From NCBI GenBank assembly GCA_002254605.1, contig NKPV01000003.1:1-54680 (forward strand): a stretch of 54,680 nucleotides of DNA, written 5' to 3'. Below are positions 49,579-54,680 of the stretch, piece after piece; position 1 is the first letter of the stretch; every line of letters begins with the position of its first letter. The position numbers and the translations under genes are program-made. Origin of the DNA: Armatimonadetes bacterium JP3_11 (lineage in GTDB: Bacteria; Armatimonadota; Fimbriimonadia; Fimbriimonadales; GBS-DC). Below the pieces are notes generated by a model. It saw only the letters and a list, made by a program, of their open reading frames with translations. It made no database searches and was not told the origin of the DNA.

Positions 49579-51351
49579 CTAAGCGCCACAAAGGTTCACC
49601 CGAACCCACCCGCGCACGGAGTTAATCAAGTAAATCGCTTCCGCTCTTAGGAGTTCCTCCATCGTGAGGATACGCTCCTGAATCGTGCCGCGCTCCAGAA
49701 GGTGCTGGCGATAGACGCCGTTCAGGAGACCACACCCCACAGGCGGCGTGTACAGCCTGCCGTCCAACCGCACCACCACATTCGCGAGGGTCGATTCCGT
49801 AATCTCTCCGCGCGGGTTCCATAAAATCACATCCTCACAGTGGGGGTAAGCGGCGCGCGCCTTTTCGTAGACCGTGCGATGCGTGGTTTTGTGGTAGAGG
49901 AACACCTCGCTGGGGTCAATCGGTTCTGGCGCAAGCGCGACGCGCCAAACGGGGGGCTTCGGCTCCAGGGGAGACATTTGCACGCGCACCTCACCGCGAC
50001 GGTTCAGCAGGAGGCGACACCGCGCTCGGCGCAACGACTCGGTGGAGGCATATCGACCTGAAGCCTCCATGAGCAGGCGACGCACCTTCAACTCATCGAA
50101 GGGGAACCCGAAATAGTCTGCCGAGCGTTGCAGTCGTTGCAAGTGCTTCTCCAGCAAAAAGTAGCCGCGCCCTACTCGCCAGAGCAAAGTCTCTAATAGT
50201 TCGAACTCTGGATGCGTACGCAGCAACAGGTGCGCCTTCGTGAGGCATTCCGCATATTCGGCTTGATTCTCCGAATCCCAGACAATACCACTACCCACCC
50301 CGTACTCGAACTGTTGGGTTGCGCGGTCATAGCACAGGGTGCGGATCGCCACATTGAACTGCGCTTGCCGATTAGGCAGCACCACGCCGACGGCGCCTGT
50401 GTAGATTCCGCGCGGCGTGGTTTCTAACTCGTGGATAATCTGCATCGCGCGGATTTTCGGCGCGCCCGTGATGGACGCCGCAGGAAACAACGCGCGAAAG
50501 ATTTCGGGCAACGACGCATCGGTTTGCGCCTCCACCGTGGAAGTCATCTGCCAAAGCGTCGCGTAGCGTTCCACCTCGAATAATCGAGGTACACGCACCG
50601 TGCCCATGGCGGCGATGCGCCCCAAGTCGTTGCGTACCATGTCCACAATCATCAGGTTCTCGGCGCGGTTCTTTTCACTGCAGCGCAACGCCTGCGCCTG
50701 TTGGAGGTCTTCCTCCAGCGTGACGCCTCGCGGCGCCGTGCCTTTCATCGGGCGGCTCACGATGCGCTTCCCCTCCAACGCGAAGAACAGCTCCGGCGAG
50801 AGCGATAGGATGACATACTCGCCTGCGTCGATGTAGGCGGCGTAGGGCACGGGCTGGGCGCGGTACAGGTGGCAGAAAAGGCTCAGAAGCATTCCGTCGT
50901 CAGTAGGGAGGGTTGTCCGCAATCGGAAACTGTAGTTCACCTGATACACATCGCCAGCTCCGATGAAATCCCGAATGCGTCGGACGGCGTAATCATAATC
51001 CGACTGCGTAAGCGTGGGCTGCCAATCCAGTCGCTCAACCGTCTGCCCTTTGTTTTGAACAAGAGACAAGGGTTCGGGGTAAATGTCGAGTTGCTGATAC
51101 AGCCCGAACCACAAGAGCGGTAGCCCAGTCTGCGCCTTGGGGAACGCCTGATCGAACCCCTGCGCCGCCTCGTACGCCATGAAGCCGACCGCCGACAGCC
51201 CTGCCTGTGCAGCGCGTTCCACTTCGGCAAGCGCAGGCAGCAACTCAGCGTGGGTGTACGCCGCGATAACCGTTTCGGGGCGACCGCCATGAAGCCAATA
51301 CGCACGCCCATCGCCGCCGTAACGCCGTACAAGAACGCCTGGGAAGGACAT
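49579..51351 (-). CDS. Fused aminodeoxychorismate synthase component I and 4-amino-4-deoxychorismate lyase (PabB-PabC)
   Basis: 590 aa. Residues 1-360 are a chorismate-binding domain: GFMAYEAAQGFDQAF, GAGDVYQVNYSFRLRT, SPELFFALEGKRIVSRPMKGTAPRG, ENLMIVDMVRNDLGRIA, FPAASITGAPKIRAMQIIHELE and YGVGSGIVWDS. Residues 385-590 are a class IV PLP lyase (FLLEKHLQRLQRSADYFGF, VFLYHKTTHRTVYEKARA with the PLP lysine in YHKTT, WNPRGEITESTLANVVVRLDGRLYTPPVGCGLLNGVYR). Together they make p-aminobenzoate for folate; a separate glutamine amidotransferase (PabA) would be needed. TATCCT lies 8 nt before the ATG. Confidence 0.94.
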   Translation of the reverse strand: MSFPGVLVRRYGGDGRAYWLHGGRPETVIAAYTHAELLPALAEVERAAQAGLSAVGFMAYEAAQGFDQAFPKAQTGLPLLWFGLYQQLDIYPEPLSLVQNKGQTVERLDWQPTLTQSDYDYAVRRIRDFIGAGDVYQVNYSFRLRTTLPTDDGMLLSLFCHLYRAQPVPYAAYIDAGEYVILSLSPELFFALEGKRIVSRPMKGTAPRGVTLEEDLQQAQALRCSEKNRAENLMIVDMVRNDLGRIAAMGTVRVPRLFEVERYATLWQMTSTVEAQTDASLPEIFRALFPAASITGAPKIRAMQIIHELETTPRGIYTGAVGVVLPNRQAQFNVAIRTLCYDRATQQFEYGVGSGIVWDSENQAEYAECLTKAHLLLRTHPEFELLETLLWRVGRGYFLLEKHLQRLQRSADYFGFPFDELKVRRLLMEASGRYASTESLRRARCRLLLNRRGEVRVQMSPLEPKPPVWRVALAPEPIDPSEVFLYHKTTHRTVYEKARAAYPHCEDVILWNPRGEITESTLANVVVRLDGRLYTPPVGCGLLNGVYRQHLLERGTIQERILTMEELLRAEAIYLINSVRGWVRVNLCGA

Positions 51352-51359
51352 GCCTCAAT

Positions 51360-51365
51360 AGGATA
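51360..51365 (-). promoter_or_regulatory. -10-like TATCCT 8 nt before pabBC start
   Basis: Minus-strand GGTATCCT ends 8 nt before ATG 51351. GAGG sits within the gap but too close to the ATG for a normal SD. Same pattern as the other near-start hexamers, with a weaker box. Confidence 0.35.
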
Positions 51366-51453
51366 CCTTCGGAACAGCACCGCTACCCCAAAGCAGCAAA
51401 CCGCCCGCCAACATGTTTGGGCAAATACGAAAAGAACCCGTGTGGCAATCAGG

Positions 51454-51459
51454 TATAAT
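51454..51459 (+). promoter_or_regulatory. -10 box TATAAT of the sdhCA operon
   Basis: GGTATAATC stands 22 nt before the sdhC ATG with GTGGAGG in between, which gives a leader of about 15 nt with an SD. No clear -35 hexamer. Confidence 0.5.
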
Positions 51460-51481
51460 CATGTGTGGAGGCGTATAACTT

Positions 51482-52177
51482 ATGAGCGTTCAAACCGCAC
51501 CGCAACTCGGCTGGCGAGAGAAGCTCAAGGGAGACAACTACTTCCTGCACAAGCTGCACTCCCTCACGGGAATTTTCCCCGTCGGCTACTATCTCGTACA
51601 GCACCTGTTTCTGAACTCGATGGCGGCGATTGACCCCAAGTACTTCAACGCGGTGGTCTACTTTTTCAACGCCATCCTGCCGAAACCGGTGCTGTGGGCG
51701 ATGGAGCTGTTTTTTATCATTCTGCCCTTGCTGTTTCACTCGCTATATGGCTTCGTGATTACCTATCACGGGAAGGCGAATATCTTTCGCTATCGTTTCC
51801 GTGAGAACCTTGCTTACACGCTGCAGCGCGTCTCGGGCGTGGTGATTTTCTTCTTCCTGCTGTTCCATGTCTATTCTACGACCGTGAGCCACAAGCTGTA
51901 TGGCAAGGATATCTCGTACAGTGGTATGCAGGCGCATTTCTCGGAGCCGTGGGTGGTCGCGCTGTATGTGATTGGGATTACGGCGAGTTCGTACCACCTG
52001 TTCAACGGCGTGTGGAACTTTGCGATTCGCTGGGGCATCACCATTGGGGAGCGTGCCCAGCGCAACCTGTACAAGTTCTGTATGGTCGGCTTCGTTTTAC
52101 TGACTGTGCTGGGGATTACGGCGTTGGCGGGCTTTTTTATGCACGAAGCGCCGCCGAATCCCTTGGCGAACCACTAA
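51482..52177 (+). CDS. sdhC: Succinate dehydrogenase cytochrome b558 subunit
   Basis: 231 aa, five membrane helices as in the single-subunit dihaem anchors of B. subtilis/Bacteroidetes-type complex II. Haem-ligand histidines are plausible in LHKLHSLTGIFPVGYYLVQHLF, LLFHSLYGFVITYHGKANIF, LQRVSGVVIFFFLLFHVYSTT and GITASSYHLFNGVWNFAIRWGI. It anchors SdhA/SdhB in the membrane and passes electrons to quinone. It is 12 bp upstream of sdhA and has its own TATAAT. Confidence 0.92.
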   Translation: MSVQTAPQLGWREKLKGDNYFLHKLHSLTGIFPVGYYLVQHLFLNSMAAIDPKYFNAVVYFFNAILPKPVLWAMELFFIILPLLFHSLYGFVITYHGKANIFRYRFRENLAYTLQRVSGVVIFFFLLFHVYSTTVSHKLYGKDISYSGMQAHFSEPWVVALYVIGITASSYHLFNGVWNFAIRWGITIGERAQRNLYKFCMVGFVLLTVLGITALAGFFMHEAPPNPLANH

Positions 52178-52189
52178 GGAGGCAATCGT

Positions 52190-54064
52190 ATGGCAAAGAA
52201 GCAAGTTGCCGTTGTTGGAGGCGGCTTAGGCGGTCTGATGACTGTGATGAAGCTCGCGGAAGCGGGCGTGCATGTGGATCTGTTTTCCCTTGTGCCGGTG
52301 AAGCGTTCGCACTCGGTGTGTGCGCAGGGCGGGATTAACGGCGCTGTGAACACCAAAGGCGAGGGCGACTCGCCGTGGATTCACTTCGACGACACCATCT
52401 ATGGGGGCGACTTCTTGGCGAACCAGCCACCTGTGCTGCGCATGGCGGAGCGCGCCCCCGCGATTATCTATCTACTGGATCGCATGGGCGTGCCGTTCAA
52501 CCGCACTCCCGAGGGCTTGATCGACTTCCGACGATTCGGCGGCACACGCCACCACCGCACGGCGTTCGCTGGCTCCACCACAGGGCAGCAACTCCTCTAT
52601 GCCCTCGACGAGCAGGTGCGCCGCTGGGAAGTGGAAGGGCGTGTGACCAAGTACGAAGGCTGGGAGTTTCTCGGGTTGATTCTGGATGAGAACGGCGTTT
52701 GTCGTGGTCTCGTGGCGCAAGACCTGCGCTCGATGGAGATTCGCGCCTTCCGCGAGGAAGCCGTTGTGATTGCAACGGGCGGACCCGGCATGCTTTTCAA
52801 GAACACCACCAACTCGATTATCTGCACAGGTTCCGCAGCGAGCATCTGCTATCAGCAAGGCGCGTACTACGCCAACGGCGAGTTCATCCAGATTCATCCC
52901 ACCGCAATCCCGGGCGAAGATAAGTGCCGTCTCATTTCGGAAGCGGTGCGCGGCGAGGGCGGGCGCGTGTGGGTTCCCAAAGACCCGCACGACAAACGCC
53001 CTCCCCGCGACATCCCCGAAAGCGACCGCTGGTACTTCCTGGAGGAGAAATATCCTGCCTATGGCAACCTCGTGCCGCGCGACATCGCCACGCGTGAGAT
53101 TTTCGATGTGTGCGTAAACCAACGGCGCGGCATTCAGGGCAAGAACCAAGTCTATCTGGACATCACCCACCTGCCCCGCCACCAAATCGAGAAAAAACTG
53201 CTCGGCATCCTGGAGGTGTACCTGAAGTTCGTGGGTGAGGACCCACGCGAGGTTCCGATGCGCATCTATCCCGCGCAGCACTACTCGATGGGCGGGCTGT
53301 GGGTCGATTACGCCGTGAATGGCGACGGACTGATGGAGCCAGTGCATCCGCGCAACCAAATGACGAACATTCCGGGGCTGTACGCCGTGGGCGAGGTGGA
53401 CTATCAGTATCACGGCGCGAACCGACTGGGCGCAAACTCGCTACTGAGTTGTATCTTCGCGGGCGAGGCGGCAGGTCCCGCGATTGTGGAGTACCTCAAA
53501 AATGTGGAAGGCTCCGCGTTTGACCTGCCCAGCAGCCTCTTCGAGCAAGAGCAGCGCAAGCATCAAGCCCAGTTCGAGGAGATTAGCAAGCGCACTGGGA
53601 GCGAGAACCCCTACCGCCTCGCCGATGAGATGCGCATCCTGATGGACGAGAATGTGACCGTCGTACGCGAGAACGCACGCCTCGCACGTACCATAGAGCA
53701 GCTCAAAGAGCTGCGCGAGCGCGTCAAGCATGTGAACATCGCCGACCACGCGGGGTGGACGAACCAAGTTATCCCCTTCGTGCGCACCCTGCAACACCAA
53801 CTGGAGCTGGCGATTTGTATCACAGCGTGCGCACTCGACCGCAACGAGAGCCGCGGGGCGCACTACAAACCCGAGTTCCCCCAGCGCGACGATGAGAACT
53901 ACCTCAAGACCACCATGGCGCGCTGGACACCCGACGGACCTGAGATTCACTACGAGCCTGTGGATGTGAGCCTTATCAAGCCGCGCCCACGCCGCTACGA
54001 CACGCCGAAAACGGAAACAAAGACCGAGGCGAAAGTCGCAGCAGGCGTGAAGGGCGGGCAGTAG
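52190..54064 (+). CDS. sdhA: Succinate dehydrogenase flavoprotein subunit
   Basis: 624 aa. FAD-binding motif VAVVGGGLGGLMTVMKLAEAG; the covalent-FAD His region KRSHSVCAQGGINGAVN; HFDDTIYGGDFLANQPPVLRMAE; GTRHHRTAFAGSTTGQQLLYALDEQVRR; catalytic region AQHYSMGGLWVDY and GEVDYQYHGANRLGANSLLSCIFAG. It oxidises succinate to fumarate (or the reverse). The C-terminal 25 residues are a Lys/Thr/Glu-rich tail not needed for the fold. AAGGAGG precedes the ATG. sdhB, expected next, is absent; a palindrome and a response regulator follow. Confidence 0.96.
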   Translation: MAKKQVAVVGGGLGGLMTVMKLAEAGVHVDLFSLVPVKRSHSVCAQGGINGAVNTKGEGDSPWIHFDDTIYGGDFLANQPPVLRMAERAPAIIYLLDRMGVPFNRTPEGLIDFRRFGGTRHHRTAFAGSTTGQQLLYALDEQVRRWEVEGRVTKYEGWEFLGLILDENGVCRGLVAQDLRSMEIRAFREEAVVIATGGPGMLFKNTTNSIICTGSAASICYQQGAYYANGEFIQIHPTAIPGEDKCRLISEAVRGEGGRVWVPKDPHDKRPPRDIPESDRWYFLEEKYPAYGNLVPRDIATREIFDVCVNQRRGIQGKNQVYLDITHLPRHQIEKKLLGILEVYLKFVGEDPREVPMRIYPAQHYSMGGLWVDYAVNGDGLMEPVHPRNQMTNIPGLYAVGEVDYQYHGANRLGANSLLSCIFAGEAAGPAIVEYLKNVEGSAFDLPSSLFEQEQRKHQAQFEEISKRTGSENPYRLADEMRILMDENVTVVRENARLARTIEQLKELRERVKHVNIADHAGWTNQVIPFVRTLQHQLELAICITACALDRNESRGAHYKPEFPQRDDENYLKTTMARWTPDGPEIHYEPVDVSLIKPRPRRYDTPKTETKTEAKVAAGVKGGQ

Positions 54065-54079
54065 TTTCAACAGCAGAAT

Positions 54080-54113
54080 CGGTAGGGGCAGCCACTCAGG
54101 TCTGTCCCTACCG
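54080..54113. terminator. Palindrome after sdhA, related to the GTAGGG repeat family
   Basis: CGGTAGGGGCAG (54080-54091) pairs with CTGTCCCTACCG (54102-54113) around a 10-nt loop with one mismatch (a G-U wobble on one strand), 16 nt after the sdhA stop. The TAGGGGCAG wording recalls the repeats at 30.5 and 48.6 kb. It probably acts as the sdhCA 3' hairpin, but no T-run follows. Confidence 0.5.
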
Positions 54114-54213
54114 GTGTACCGGCTGGTCTTCAACACTGCCGATGTGTCCCTCGTCCCTACCCCCTGCGCCGAGGTGCCCTTCGAGCCGATAATACCTTTT
54201 CGAGGGCGATTCG

Positions 54214-54680
54214 TATGCCAGAACGAGTGCTCATCGTGGATGATGAGGAAGATTTGCGCTATATCTATACGCGCCAGTTGCGCAACGACGGCTACTTGCT
54301 GGATACCGCCGCGGACGGGGAGGAGGCAATCCAGAAAATCCAGACGAACGAGTACGCCGTTATCCTAACGGATATGCGCATGCCACGCAAAGATGGGCTG
54401 GCAGTCATCGCCGCCGCACGCGAGCACCTGCCTGAAACCGAAATCATCGTCCTGACGGGGCACGGCTCGCTGGAAAACGCGCTGCAGGCGTTCAAAGCAG
54501 GCAATATCTTCGAGTATCTGCTCAAACCGTTAGACGATATTGGCGTGCTGAACACGGTCGTCGCGCGTGCGCTGGAACGGCGCAACCTGCGCAAGCACAA
54601 TCGGGAACTGTTTGAGCAACTCCAACGCGCCTACGAAGAGCTGCGCCAGAAATCCGAGGCGCTCATTCAACAGGAAAAGA
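54214..54680 (+). CDS. Response regulator receiver protein, truncated by the window end
   Basis: 155 codons are visible, with no stop. A CheY-like receiver fills residues 4-120: RVLIVDDEEDLRYIYTRQL (acidic pocket), the phospho-acceptor Asp in AVILTDMRMPRKDGL, EIIVLTGHGSLENALQAFKAGNIFEYLLKPLDD (Thr switch and conserved Lys). A charged coiled-coil-like helix follows (RNLRKHNRELFEQLQRAYEELRQKSEALIQQEK). Such linkers lead to HisKA, GGDEF, PP2C or PAS output domains, so the output cannot be judged. It is an independent gene 149 bp after sdhA; no SD is obvious. Confidence 0.88.

Noticed and set aside
52472-53413. 313-aa minus-strand ORF
   Set aside because: Antisense shadow of sdhA; no SD or family match.

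Overview
The window looks like a chromosomal segment of a diderm, aerobic, GC-rich bacterium, most probably a member of the Armatimonadota. The clearest hint is the type II pseudopilin at 1002-1793. Its N-terminus ([29 protein letters not shown].., then CLSNLRQLG) and its H-x9-DG motif are typical of that phylum and of Planctomycetes. A PEP-CTERM protein, an SLH-domain outer-membrane porin-like protein and an alternative complex III/caa3 oxidase cluster fit the same picture. The phylum call is inference. No transposase, integrase, phage gene or CRISPR array is visible.

Layout. 1-3.5 kb: a partial secreted protein, a pseudopilin and RNase J. 3.7-6.2 kb: a secreted metallophosphoesterase and ApbE. 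6.1-19.3 kb: one long minus-strand respiratory operon in the order actA-actB-actC-actD-actE-actF, a small membrane protein, SCO, ctaC, ctaD, ctaE, ctaF. It encodes a quinol oxidase (alternative complex III) and an A2-type caa3 cytochrome oxidase, with a strong promoter and a long structured leader at 19.1-19.35 kb. 19.4-36.3 kb: a housekeeping mosaic (TMEM14-like, argD, a MASE1 histidine kinase, a GH172/DUF2961 protein, a TauE-type permease, a MutL-like ASKHA protein, coaBC, SLH porin, TIGR01777 epimerase, PhyH dioxygenase, ftsH, SPOR protein, sigma-70 family factor). 36.4-51.4 kb: tRNA-Pro(CGG), acyl-CoA ligase, a large secreted glycosidase-like protein, PP2C phosphatase, AI-2E permease, uppP, rmlD, sucC, a PEP-CTERM protein, trpA and fused pabB-pabC. 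51.5-54.7 kb: sdhC-sdhA without sdhB, then a truncated response regulator. Complex II, a complex III substitute and a terminal oxidase therefore lie within 55 kb.

The less expected content is regulatory. (1) An identical 16-mer on the minus strand, TGGCACGAAAGTTGCT, is a perfect sigma-54 (-24/-12) promoter. It occurs twice: just upstream of the sigma-70 family gene, and between ftsH and the SPOR gene, where it would drive an unannotated leftward RNA of about 70 nt with CCCUCCC (anti-Shine-Dalgarno) segments and a 12-bp hairpin. A third, weaker site precedes the PEP-CTERM gene. (2) At least eight genes have a TATAAT-like hexamer only 6-10 nt before the start codon, most without a Shine-Dalgarno sequence, which suggests frequent leaderless mRNAs. 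This moves several start codons from those in the ORF track. (3) Palindromic repeats sharing a two-hairpin module occur at 30.5 and 48.6 kb, one of them inside a 140-bp element with perfect 15-bp terminal inverted repeats.
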